DNA from: Heterostelium album PN500
Taxonomy: Eukaryota; Evosea; Eumycetozoa; Acytosteliales; Acytosteliaceae
Assembly: GCF_000004825.1 (NCBI RefSeq)
Contig: NW_008805063.1
Location: forward strand, 1,860,857-1,924,856
Length of the DNA: 64,000 bases
Direction: 5' to 3'
Both the position numbers and the translations under genes were made by a program. Each line of letters opens with the position of its first letter. The first letter of the stretch is position 1. Shown here piece by piece: positions 1-12,403 of the stretch. Under the pieces are notes generated by a model. That model saw only the letters and a list, made by a program, of their open reading frames with translations, had not been told where the DNA came from and made no database searches.

Positions 1-355
1 GACGATCAAGACGAAGATGATATCGATATTCAATTGGAGAATAAAGTGTTCCATTCCGATAGAAAGATTACATCGTTCAAAGGAGAGGGTCATATCAACA
101 CTAAAATTACTGTAAAGAGAGGAATTGCTGTATGTTTAACTTTAATTAACCAAATAATTGTTTGAATAGAATATATTTTAACTAACAAAACATAATCAAA
201 TTACTATATATGTATAGCAACATGTTAGTAGAATTGAATATAGTGGTGTATCAAATATGATTTTATTAGTTCATACTGCTGGTATTACTTTATTCTCTGT
301 ATGTTTATTTATTTCAATCAAAATTGTAGTATACATAAATGCATTATTAACTAAC

Positions 356-391
<36 letters not shown>

Positions 392-1288
392 ATACAATCT
401 TGATAAACCATTATATAGTTCTATTTTGAAAGGATTTGGATGTTCAAGTGCAATGCCACTACCAAACAGTAATGAATGTATTATCATTGGACACAAATCA
501 CATTACTATGTTTATAATATGAAAACTGTTGCATTAAAGAAATATACACTTAGAGGTATGATAAGCATATTATTACATTTGTTAAATAATATATAATTGT
601 AGTTAACTAATTGTTGTTGTTTGTTTACTTTTTAGTTGGAGATAACTATCTTAGATTATTATGTGTTTCTAATGATTATTATGCAATCTGCGATTCATTG
701 GGTAAGATTTCGATTCTCTCGTGTAAATCAAAGACATTGGTGAAGGAAGTACAGCTGTCACAGAAAGATGTTTCACTTATGAGATTCTCGGCCGATGGCG
801 AACATCTCTATGTGGTGTCGCAAGGTTGGATCACCGTGTACGACAGCAAGAAAGACTGGCGTATCGTTCACCGTTTCAAAGACCACGGTAACGTCACATC
901 GAAATCGATTCTCTCGATTGCTTTCTCACCGAACAACAGTTACTTTGCCACCGGTTCCGAGTCGGGTATTGTCAATGTGTATGAGCGTGTCGCCTGCTTG
1001 GCCAGCGAGTCACCACAGCCACTGCACGTCATCAGCTCACTCGTCAGTCCAGTGACAGACCTCCAGTTCTCACCGAACAACGCGATGCTACTGATGAGCT
1101 CGTCGACGGACAAGGGTATCGTTCGTATTCTCTCGGTGCCAGACTTTAAGGTTGTCAGCTGGTGCGATGCCAACACCATGAAGCTCAAACTCGGTGCAGT
1201 CACATCTTCGTCGTTCACCAACGACTGTCGTGTTTTATATCTTACAAACGACAAGGGTGCTATCATCAAAGTTCGTGGTTTCAAATGA
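1..1288 (+). CDS. utp18: UTP18-like U3 snoRNP WD40 protein (3' part)
   Basis: WD40 protein of the small-subunit processome, which processes pre-18S rRNA in the nucleolus. The gene enters from the left edge, so its start is missing. Exons read 1-129, 218-298, 390-555 and 636-1288, with GTATGT/GTATGA donors and TATAG/TTTAG acceptors; the phases join in one frame. The last exon has the UTP18 signatures FATGSESGIVNVYE and RFKDHGN, then a SPVTDLQFSP repeat and a RILSVPDF strand where UTP18 has its RLVH..PS strand. The protein ends in VRGFK. The acidic Asp/Glu stretch encoded at the left edge fits the usual acidic region before the propeller. Family assignment rests on remembered conservation; another WD40 family is less likely because of the ATGSxSGIVNxY motif. 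The first three exons are A+T-rich in codon choice, while the last is clearly C/G-ending. Confidence 0.82.
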
Positions 1289-1887
1289 TCGATCATCTTT
1301 ACAAAACAATGCATTGAAAACACACATAATAAAAAACAACTTTTAAAAAGAATTATAATTATCATTTTAAATATATTTGATAAATTTTATTTATTGATAT
1401 CAAATAAAACAAAGATATCTTTAACAAAGAAATATTACAAATGGAAGAAAGTATGTTGTTTGAATTTATTAAATTTGTGAATATTGAATACCAAAGTATC
1501 TATATTGATAATAAAAGTTGATTTGTCTGTTACCATAATAAAAATGATAGATTATGAATCATCTTCACTATTACTTGTTATGAAGCTGTTGTCTGGAATC
1601 GATGACAAATTAAACATTCATTATCAAAATAGCTACTATAGTATTCAATCCAAAATTTTAATTTAAATTTATAAAGTCAAATCAAAATTTGAACTTAAAG
1701 GTTACAACTTAAAATTGTCTTTGTTATTTTTTTTTTTTAATATTCTATGAAGTATTTGAGATGGAGTCTTAATCAAATGAAAAGAGAATAGATAATTTTT
1801 TAAATAAATAAAAAAGGGTACATATTTATATTTTATTCCTCGTATAATATCTGATTTGAAATTAATGTTTTTTATAATATTTTTTAT
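1289..1887. other. intergenic, A+T-rich, 3' ends of two convergent genes
   Basis: This is the spacer between the convergent UTP18 and GH25 genes. It holds AATAAA-like signals on both strands (for example near 1328 and 1404 on the plus strand) and a T run near 1728. I see no coding region. Confidence 0.7.
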
Positions 1888-2683
1888 TTAATAATAGTTG
1901 AGATCAACACCGATTCCACAGTCACTAACAGATCCTTCATATTGTTTGGCATGTGGTTTCTTCCAACCTCCAAATGGCACGAAATCACTGAATGAAGGAT
2001 TGTTATCGTAGTGAGCATACCATAGTGGGTAGTCAGCACCTCCAGTCCATGAACCCATGATTGGTTCCCATTGTGATTCACTAGTATAGACTCCAACCTT
2101 TACACCTGCACTCTTGGCACCTGCCAACATAGAGTTAAAGAAATCACGATTCTTGGATTGGTCGCTACTCCAGTAGACACCAGGTCCTTCAATGTCAAAC
2201 CATACCATGTCAACATTAGTCTTGTATGAGTGAATGTATTTAACCATTGCCTCTACTTGACCAGCTCCATTACCACAAGAAAAACAGGGAAAGATATATG
2301 CATCGATTATACTGAATTTACCATCTAAAATGTAAAATAACAATTTAAATTTGTAAGTTTTTTTTACAAATTTCAAATTGAATACTCTATCCATACCTAT
2401 AGCATTGTAAATGGAGTGAGGACAGTTGGTATCAACACTTCCAATGGATTCATAACACTATTGTAATAAACTTATTAATTAGAAATTATAAATGATAAAC
2501 TGAAATAAAAATAGATTATTTACATACTCTAATGACTGCCCAATCATATCCTTTTGATTTCAAACATTGGAAAGCAGCAATGGTGGAGGCTTGAGAGATA
2601 TCGACACCTCTTGAAGAGAATACCAAGCTAACTTGGAATAAAAATACAAATATAGATACAACTAATAAATATGATCTAAACAT
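1888..2683 (-). CDS. secreted GH25 lysozyme-like protein
   Basis: A 217-residue protein in three exons (2683-2528, 2457-2397, 2324-1888). The N-terminus MFRSYLLVVSIFVFLFQ is a clear signal peptide ending near VFSS. It is followed by RGVDIS, the usual first strand of the GH25 barrel with its Asp, and later by VWFDIEGP, the DxE pair that carries the catalytic acid in GH25 muramidases. The family cleaves peptidoglycan, and in dictyostelids and Entamoeba its members are thought to digest bacterial food in phagosomes. The C-terminus GVDLNYY matches the family's final strand. The start is the only ATG in front of the signal peptide; the A+T-rich upstream sequence and short first exon agree. Substrate and compartment are inferred from family and signal peptide. 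Confidence 0.85.
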
Positions 2684-3860
2684 TTTACAAATTACAATAT
2701 TGATAAGAGTTTGGAGATCTCCTCTTTTTATACTTGCATTATCGCTCTTTAAAATTTAAAAGAATAAAAAAAACTAAAAAAAAATCTTAAAAATAAAAAT
2801 TGGATATTTTTTGGTACCAACGATCAAAAAAAAAAATCTTTAAAACTTGTAAAGGTCCATCTTTTTTTTATCCTGGTTGAATAAAAATCTATGAAAATTT
2901 CTGATTTTGGGAATTGAACTTAAACCAAGAACCAAATTTCTTCTATTTATAAAAATTTTAACAATCTTTAAAAAATTTAAACTATTAAAAATAATATTAG
3001 TTTAAACTCTCTTCTTTTAAATATTCCTCATCGAATAATATTATTTAAAATTGGATATGGGTATCTCCTATGCTCAACTTTATTTAATTTTCTACAATCG
3101 ATTTTTTACTTCATCTTGAATAATTTAAATTTGTATCCGTTCAAAGTTTAGACAATATTGTTAAAAATCTTTGAAACAAGATTTATTTCGGGATGACACG
3201 CTTCCAACTCATACTTCTACTACCTTCAGATAATAACCAATTGATTTAAAAGTACCATTTGGGGATTGCGGGTGTTTTATCACTATTATTTTTATTTTTT
3301 TGACAGTTCTTGCTTGTTTGATCGTCAAAACAAACATGATATAAAAATGGGTTTCGCAAATTAAAGGGTTAGAATAAAAACAGAGCATCAACATTGAATC
3401 CACAAGCAAATCATCAAACTTTTGAACTTTAAGGGTGTGCCAGAAGAGAATTGGAATACCACCTTTATCAATTTTTCAAAAAAATAGAAATCAACATTGT
3501 GACAAAAAAAAAAAAAAAAAACTTCTACAAAAAAAAATAATTAAAAAAAAACTAAAAATCAAATCTGAATTTTTGGAAATTTTTGGTGCGAATGACATCG
3601 ATGATTATGGTTTAAAAAAAATTAATTGTACTACCACCAAAGCATAAACAAAAAAAACAGACTTACAACTAGAGAAAATAATAATAATAAACAATAAGTT
3701 GTCAGGAATGCAAATAAATACATATTGATTTATATTAATCAATTTATAACTAGTTCATTTATTTAGTGTAATTACACTTTATATAAAATAATAATATCGA
3801 GATAATACAAACAAATAAATAATAATAACACATACAATCAATCAACCAACCAACCAATCA
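2684..3860. other. intergenic DNA 5' of the GH25 gene
   Basis: Very A+T-rich DNA with A and T runs (for example about 3505-3522). Short open frames here are made of lysine, asparagine and phenylalanine codons from homopolymers and have no domain, splice partner or composition shift, so I call none of them. Confidence 0.6.
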
Positions 3861-4867
3861 CATCACATCAACTCAACTCTTTTTTTTTTTTTTTTTTTTT
3901 TTCACATAGTATACAAACACTTTTTAGATTTTAGTCTATCAATGTAAGTATTTCAGAATTTTCAATGTACTATCTACGTTTAGCAATCAAATTGAAGTAG
4001 TGATCTATACATATAACTATTTTATATATGTGTGTGAGAGTTTCTTAACAAATGAAAGGACCTATCTACCTATCATTATCATTAGCAATAACAACATCAA
4101 ACACCAAAAGGGAAACACATATTACACAACCCAACCCAACCCAACAACAATCAACATCATAATAATAATAATAATCATAATATAATTCGCACGTACACAT
4201 ATACACAAATAATCATTTTTCGAATATATACATACATGTAAATAATGATACTGTAACATAATATTTCCCTCGAGAGAGACAATAACAAACAAACTGATCA
4301 CCAATCAAACAACAGTTTTCTCAATCTATTACTCACTTCACCACAACTCAAAGCTATTAAAAATAGTGTTTGTTATCACTGATCCTCCAATACAACGTGT
4401 TCATCATTATTTATTTATGTTCATTGCAATTATCAATCTGTTGTCGATAATAATATGAAAGAATAGATGATTTTCATCCACAGTCGTAAATACCAATACC
4501 AATAAAAACTACCACTACCACCACCCATCGATCAAACCCATCAACTCGACGACCCACAAACACACAAATAAATCAACCACCAACATAAAAAAATAAAAAA
4601 TAAAAATAAAAATAAAAACAAATACAACAAGGACAATAATATCTTATTGTATATTATATATGTATGTGTCAAGCAAATCAAAACATATCGTTAAATAATA
4701 ATAATTTATAATGTGTAGAGTATCATATTGTTTTTTGTATGATTGGTCGGTGTGTGCGGGTGGTGTTTATTGTTCTGTCCAATAATAATTCGTGATGAGA
4801 ATTTAATTAAATATTGGTATTTATACCGGGTCTATTTTTATAATGAACATATGAATAACACATCAAA

Positions 4868-4876
4868 CACACCCAC
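4868..4876. promoter_or_regulatory. G-box-like element CACACCCAC
   Basis: Matches the CACACCC core of the G-box that binds G-box binding factor in Dictyostelium developmental promoters. It is a single short match in a long region, so it is only a candidate. Confidence 0.3.
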
Positions 4877-7800
4877 AATTCGATTTCATTTACCACGCAA
4901 CAATAACTACAGAAGTAAACAGATCAAGTATATATAGATTATTATTGTTTTAGAGGACGATGACTTGACTTGGATGATGTTCCATCCTTTCACTAGTGAT
5001 ATCAAGACATAGAGAGAGAGCGATGTTTGTGATATCATTTAAATATCTAGGTTGGATTTGAGTGTTGGTGGTGTTATATTATATTATATTATGTGTTGTT
5101 GTTGTTGTCGCTGCTCTGTATATTATTTGTTTATTGTTTGGAGGTATTATTATTATAAATTTGAAATTAATTTCGAGTAGTCGTTGTAGTCGCGATACAG
5201 GAGGTATTTCCAAAATTTCTTGTTCTTTTCAAATATGTTGTTTATTTGTTTGGTTTGGATTGGTATTTGAGCAACTCCCTTTTATTACACGAATTTGCCC
5301 TATATATCTATCAATCTGCTCCTATCGAATAAAATCACAAAAAGCAGAGCACTTCTTAGTTTTTTGGTATTCATTTAACTTCATACACCAGCCAGACAAA
5401 ACTAATAATATCTCACACTGTCTGTTGTCTATAATTTTATATTTTTAATTATATTTTAATTAGTTCCACAAACAAACCAAATCAGAGATCAAACAATTAT
5501 AAAAATTAGGAATTCAAGCAGAGACTAGTAGTCTACTCACCAACAACATTTATTTTAAATTTTATATACATATTTATTTCTCTAAATCTCAGTTGGATCA
5601 ATCATCAATCAATCAATCATAACAACAATATTTTAATTATACAATTGGTATTGTTTGTTTGTTTGTTTGTTTGTTGGAAAAAAAGAATTTTCTTCAAAAA
5701 TAAAAATATCCTAAATATAACAAATTCATATATATTTATTATACTATACTATACTACTACAATAATATTTAGTATCTAACTGACGGCAACCAATATCCAA
5801 TAAAAAAACATATTACCCACTCATATTCACCCAATAACATTTAAAAACCAATCAAATAATTGCGTATCTAGAGTTATTAAATCATGATTTATTTCATTTG
5901 AAAAAGGAGTCAATAACAATCAATAAAATAAACAAATCATAAAACAAAAAGCAATCAATCTGTTTAAATTATCAATCGACACTTTTTAATATTTTCCATA
6001 TATATTTAATAGTTTTATTACTTAAACTTGTATCATTTAAAACTAATAGTTACAACAAATAATTCACATATTTCCTTTTAGCAGAACCTTTTATTTATTT
6101 AAATATTCAATTTGCGTAAGATTATTTTCTATCTTGATCCACAAATCCAAATTTAAACAATCAAATCAAAATCCAATTCAATCTAAAACAAAACAAAACA
6201 ACAACCATCCACACCACCACATCCCCACCACCACCACACACAAATACATTTCAAATGAAACATCTTTGATTTGAATCACGATTTTGTCAATTTTTAAATC
6301 ACAGTGTTAAAACAGGATGGAAAAACGACGATAGACTACCATTACCCTGATTAGATGTAGTTTTACTTATTGAAATCGAAAACTCTTTGACAATCGAATT
6401 TTATGTAAATCAAAAAGTTATGGTCGACAGATCCATTCAAATAACATTAGGATTAGAATTACCTGTTGTAAACATTAATGTTTCTGAATTCGAAATGGAT
6501 TGGCTTGGATTACAATTTAGAATGTTTTTTTTTTGTTTTACAAAGATATTTAGCCATCCATCAAATATACAAATATATTTACAACAATAATAATAACAAC
6601 ATCAGAAACTTAAGCCATTTTATTCATTCATTTTCAAAGCTATTTGAAAACACTACTTCAATTTACTTTTAATATTCATTTATTTTTAAAAATTGTGATT
6701 GGGCAATGCTTAATGATAACCTACTAACATACGAATTCAAATACCCATTCACCAATATAGAAAGTTAAAAAAGAATAAGAACCTTTGAAATTCAAGAGTA
6801 CAGAATTATATCACCAGTATCACCCCACAACCATCAAACTTAATTAATAACCAACAATCTCGGTTATCCATTTAATATATATAACTATTTATTATTCATA
6901 TATATATAATTATTTATTTATTAATTTTCACACACCTACACTTATACACACCATACACATACCAGTACATTAGCATAGCAAAAAAAAAAAAAAAAAAAAA
7001 CAAATATTTAACAGTAGCAACCAACCAACCAACTATTTGTTTAAGAACTTTTACATTTCTTAAAAGGTAAGTTCAATTTGATGATCATGTGAGAGAACCT
7101 TCTTGATCAAAGAATTTAAAAGAAACAACAAACATTCATCATCACAATTATCATCATCATCATAAGCATCATTTATCGAAATCCTGTTGTTGTACCATCA
7201 ACCAATCAATCTTATCAGAGTATTATACCACCCGATCTACAGCGGTATAACCTCAACAAACCAAAAAACAAAACCTAGCACCAAAAAAAAAACTTATAAA
7301 CCATTTTAGAACACCATATCTTTACACTTTTAAAATATTGGAGGGAAGTGTTTCACCCACAGTCATCTACTGTGATCAACATCATTCTACATTCTCTATT
7401 CTGTAATTCCACACTTTAATTTGGAGTGCTAAGAGATTATCATTCAAGAATCTGATTTGATTGGTACCAACATACATTCATTCTAAAGCACTGTAATTAC
7501 ATTGACATCGACAACAAATTATTACCTAACAACAATAACAATAACAACAGCAACAACACTATCCATAAATCTTAACATCCATTCATTCATCCAGTTTTTA
7601 AAAGAAATTACAATAAGAGGTAACCTCTGAGTGACACCCATCTTCCCATTTAGTTCATCTAAATTTCACAAACTCACATCCACAAATTTCAATTGGAGTT
7701 GCATCTAAACAACCAGTTTTATTGTGTGTTAGTGTGTATCGGTGGTAACTACCCCCTACACCTCGCTCTTTTATCTAGAGTACCTGCTCCGGTAACACAA

Positions 7801-8498
7801 CAAAACATATCCATTCATTTGTATTCCAACAGCAAGTATTGCTTTTATACTCACTCATTTACCCACAAGTTTTAATAGCAAGAACACCAACACAACAACA
7901 CAATTAATAATAACCATAAAACATAAAAAGGAAACCTATGAATATTTGAAACAAAAAAAAAAGTAGCTTTTGATCAAATGAGAGATATCTCTCAATTCGC
8001 TACATCATCTTGTTTGCAATTATTTACCATCTACTTTTATACTACTATGTTTTAAAACAACCAGAATTAAATAATGTTGAATATCAAGCTGATCACATGC
8101 CATTATTTTATTATTATTATTATTATATTGAAACCCCCACTTTATCAAAAACCAAAACCATCACCACCCTAACCCACCAAACCACCACCACCACTACCAC
8201 ATTATCTCTCTCTATGTAATAATAATCAATCAACAAAACAAGTAGACATATTTGATCAAAAAGTTTATATATGTTCTCTTATTAAAATGTGTATGAACAT
8301 AAATATATATTAAAATGTAAACATCCTATATAAGTTGTATTGAATTATCATCACTCTAGATGGTTTATTAATGTATGTTCCCAAATGTTGGTGGTGGTAA
8401 TGTATTAGTGTGTTTGTTTGATGGATGATGATGGTACCTATTATATTCTACTCAATATAAATTAGGGAGGTGGTCGTAATGAAAACGAGAGAAGTGTG

Positions 8499-8521
8499 AG
8501 GATCAATGCATGATTGATCCT
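8499..8521. repeat. 9-bp perfect inverted repeat followed by a T-rich stretch
   Basis: AGGATCAAT at 8499-8507 and its exact complement at 8513-8521 flank a 5-base loop (GCATG). About 10 bases further on comes CTTTTTCTTTCTT. The preceding 50 bases (from about 8462) are unusually G-rich for the area. The layout would suit the 3' end of a small RNA, but I recognise no RNA family. Confidence 0.45.
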
Positions 8522-9617
8522 ATTATCAACTCTTTTTCTTTCTTCTCTTATTTTCCTGCTATATAACAACTTTAAATAGTCACCTACAAAAATCAAATTT
8601 ATTCCTATAAGTAAAATAATAATTGTTTACTTATAAAAATAATAAATATTTTAACAACAAACAAACAACAACAACAACATCCTCATCTTCAATAACAATA
8701 TCACATAATTATTGGTTGTTTTTACCTTCCACATTCAATCTGATAATTTATTACAATACTACACTCATCTAATCAATCATATACCAAAAGAAAAACAAAA
8801 CATAAACAAAAACAAATATAAATAGTTACTAGATTCTTATAATTGATGAATGATTAAAAACAAATATTATTCAAAACTACTTTAATAATCAATCATTAAC
8901 TTCAAAAACAATCAATTTAAACATTCTATTCATTCATTTTCAATAATAATAATAATAATAATATAGATAGTTGTTATTTTAATAGGAAATCATTGTTTCT
9001 ATTAATTTTTGATTCGAATTGAAGTGCAATAATAATAGTTTCAATTAACTAATTGTATTTTAAAAATAGCATCAAATTTATATATTAGTATTAGTCAATT
9101 TCGATAGTTTTAATTCAACGGTATAACGGTATGTACCAAAACAAACAATAGATTCAAATATTTAAATTGTTATAACAATAACAACAGCAACAACAACAAC
9201 AATAATTTAAATATAAAAAAAATGTTATCTGTATCTATAAACAATGTGTTTGGAGTGCAGTGTTTTGTTTTGCTAGTTGCTGTCATAAAGTGATATTTAT
9301 AGATATTCATAAAGATAATAATAACAATAATAAGGATCATATGATTTAGAGAATTTCGCTCTCTTTAAAGAGTTGTATTCTTTTTGTTTTTATTGTAGTT
9401 GACTGTCTAGCAACGTATGAATATGGTATACCCTCTCGCTCTCATTCATCATTTTACCATTTTCACAAAACCACTCTTAACATAATACTCTTTTCGACGT
9501 TTGTCCAACCACCACCAAATAATAATCATAAATTAAAAGTGGACATCTATAACCAATATAATATGTATATTCTAAAATTGTTTTAAAATTAAAAACAACA
9601 CTCACATAATCAAAACT

Positions 9618-9626
9618 CACACCCAC
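9618..9626. promoter_or_regulatory. G-box-like element CACACCCAC
   Basis: Second copy of the same G-box-like sequence, in the A/C-rich block about 2.8 kb before the kinase ATG. It is a candidate GBF site only. Confidence 0.3.
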
Positions 9627-10150
9627 TCACACTTCTTTACCAATCTTATTTATGATTTATCTAAATGGTTTTTATATGGAATTTGCAAATATAACCCACC
9701 TACCACCAATACCACACTTAAGATTGTTATATATAAAAATTTCAAGTTGTTGAGCCAATCAAGTGGTCAGTGGTTTTTTTTTTTGGTAAATTCCATATAA
9801 AATCTTTTTTGATATATATGAAGTGTTGATCTATTCTATACCTTTAATATTAGAGATGTTACTCACTCAAATAGAGTAGTAGAAGCACACACAGTGTCAA
9901 CTTTTTATTTTATGGCACGTTCTCACTTAATCTGTCCAATTAATTTAATTATATATATAAATTATAACAATACATTTGCAGTGAGTTGTTGTTATTGTTT
10001 CTCTTGTGTGGAATCAAATTCCAATTTAACTATCAAGAATAATATTAAGCCAAACCAAATGTTGTTGTCAGCAAGAACCACCACCACCACCACTACTCAC
10101 AAGTACTTGTACTACTACTTCTATTTTCAACATACACTACACAATGGTCC

Positions 10151-10203
<53 letters not shown>
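10151..10203. repeat. (TAA)n microsatellite
   Basis: About 17-18 uninterrupted trinucleotide units. It is non-coding here, although the same repeat encodes Asn runs inside genes of this window. Confidence 0.9.
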
Positions 10204-12403
10204 TATGATGATAAATATATTTATATAAATAATAATCCTTTGGTTGTGAAGCACAACACAAATAATTCCATCCACCATCTAAACAAAAATATATAAACAC
10301 CAACACCACCATCTCAACACCAGCATCAGTAGTAGTACCATCGATCAACAAACAAACAATGTTTATGAAATTCGTTATAAAGTTTAATCTTAATATTATA
10401 TATTATTTTTAATTTAAAATAATATTTTATTTGTTGATAGTCCAAAGGTGTATTGTACTTTTTTATTATATCCAATTGTTGTACTATTAAGATTTACAAT
10501 TTTATTTTGGAGAAGATATAATAACGAATTATCAAAATCCCTCTCATACCATCAGCTTGTGATAAAATAAATTATAATCATAATCATAATTATATCAACA
10601 ACACAAAATCATCAAAACAAAAAATAATAACAATTAAATTAATTTAAATTAATCATTTTATTAATATTAGTATATAATTAGGTTAAATTAAAAAAAAAAA
10701 AAAAAAAACAAATTAAAGGATTGTAAGTATTATTATTATCAGTTAAAACACCACCAAAAAATCAATCAAAACAAAACAAAACTCAATTCAATTCAAAAAC
10801 CATCAATCAATCATCAAACACAAACCAACTTTTGTTGTACTATATCGACTTGGAATTAGAATACAAATTTTTATGGTTGGACATTGATGTTTGTTTTGTA
10901 CCTATCATTAAAATATAAAATATATATGTAGTTGAATGTATTGTTGTTAAAGTTATTGTCAATGTCAACAAAACATAAAACAAAACTTGTTTATTTTATT
11001 AAAATTTTGTAAGAATTACTTAAAGTTTATTGTTATTGTTGTTTGTTGTTATTGCTACTGTAAATCAAAGTCTATAATTAAAATTCATATCGCCAAAACG
11101 AACAATAGCAGGGAGGAAGTAAGTTCTCAAATTTATACATATTTATCCATTAATAAAAATAATACCATATTTTTATAAAATCAACAATACCAATATCATA
11201 ATCAATCAAATCATATCAAACAATCAAACAATCAGCCAATACCAATACCAAAACCAACATCAACATCATCAATCATAACGAAAACATCATCAATATCAAC
11301 ATCATCATCATCATCATACTACATTGGACCTCAACAGAACAGCAAGTCTATTCCCTCCCCCAACTCTATTAATAAAATTTCCATCACCAACAAATCACAA
11401 ACACGAGAACACACAAACCACACATAATATAAAAACAAAACAAAACTCACAACACACACACCACAGAAATCAAATATGACAATATTAAAATCAACTCGAT
11501 ATTCGAATACCTGTTTTTGAATTTACTCAAATAATTATAATTTCGCTCAACAACATCAAAACACATATACACATATTGACAAACACAAAACAATAAAATA
11601 TAAAAATAATATTATTATCTATCACAACACACACGCACATAGATATTTATTTATATAATTTCCAAAAACAAGTAATACAACAAACACACCAACAACAATC
11701 AATAAAATAAACAAATAAATAATAAGAATATAATCTATATCTATACGTAGAAATCATATATACAGATAATTATAATTATCAATTTATAAAGTAGTATTGA
11801 TAAAATTCCAAAATATTGGACAACTGTTGATTTAATAATAAATCTCTGTCTATGTATTGATTTATTTCAGTCCAACTCAATCCATTATCAGTCGGACGCA
11901 TTCAATCTAAAATTGGGTCATCGAAATAACCTGAAAAACCCTCTACAAACAATTGTTGTGATGATGAAGAAAGAACCAACCAATCATCATCCGTTAACAA
12001 AACAACAACCATATATGTTAATTCATAAATAATTATTTTTGCGCAACAACAACAACACTTTATCAAAATTGATTTTCCTGTTTGAAAATCCAATCAACAT
12101 TATCATTTTATTTATTTATATTTATTTTCATTTATCTTTTAATTTTAATATTTTTGATTTTAGTAATTCTGTCATCATTTATTATTATTATTATTAATAA
12201 AAACAATAACAACAACCAACATCATCATCATCATCATCATCAACATCACAATTTCAAAATCCCTATCTTTTATTCAACCAGTATTATTATAATAATTTAT
12301 TAACCTTAATCAATCTTTCTTCAAACATTATCTAGATTTGATAAGGAATTTCCTTTATTTTATTTTTTTCTTTTTATAAATATAATTATTCATATAAACA
12401 ACA

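Larger units (their letters stand above)
3861..12403 (+). promoter_or_regulatory. about 8.5-kb gene-free regulatory/leader region before the kinase
   Basis: No credible protein gene is visible. The plus strand is mostly A/C-rich (CAACAA, CCACCA, ATCAATCA blocks), typical of dictyostelid 5' untranslated leaders, with G/T-rich islands (about 5050-5120, 8380-8500, 9230-9300). Three homopolymer tracts (T 3880-3902, A 6980-7000, A 10690-10708) are each followed within about 15-70 bases by GTAAGT (3944, 7067, 10723), a good splice donor. A fourth donor-like AGTAAGTTC lies near 11118. An acceptor-like ATCTAG lies near 12330, before the kinase ATG. Two CACACCCAC elements resemble the G-box bound by GBF. 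I infer a large developmental control region with alternative leader exons; transcripts would be needed to show it. Confidence 0.4.

Noticed and set aside
5062-5448. 128-codon open frame rich in Val, Ile and Cys, looking like a membrane protein
   Set aside because: It starts in a G/T-rich repeat, and hydrophobicity follows from T-rich codons. It has no family, splice partner or gene-like codon use.
9894-10208. 104-codon frame ending in a long Asn run
   Set aside because: The Asn run is a TAA microsatellite read in one frame, and the start is not an ATG in good context. It lies in non-coding DNA.
12082-12303. 73-codon frame just before the kinase
   Set aside because: Poly-Ile/Leu/His from repeats in the leader region. 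It ends before the kinase start and has no support.
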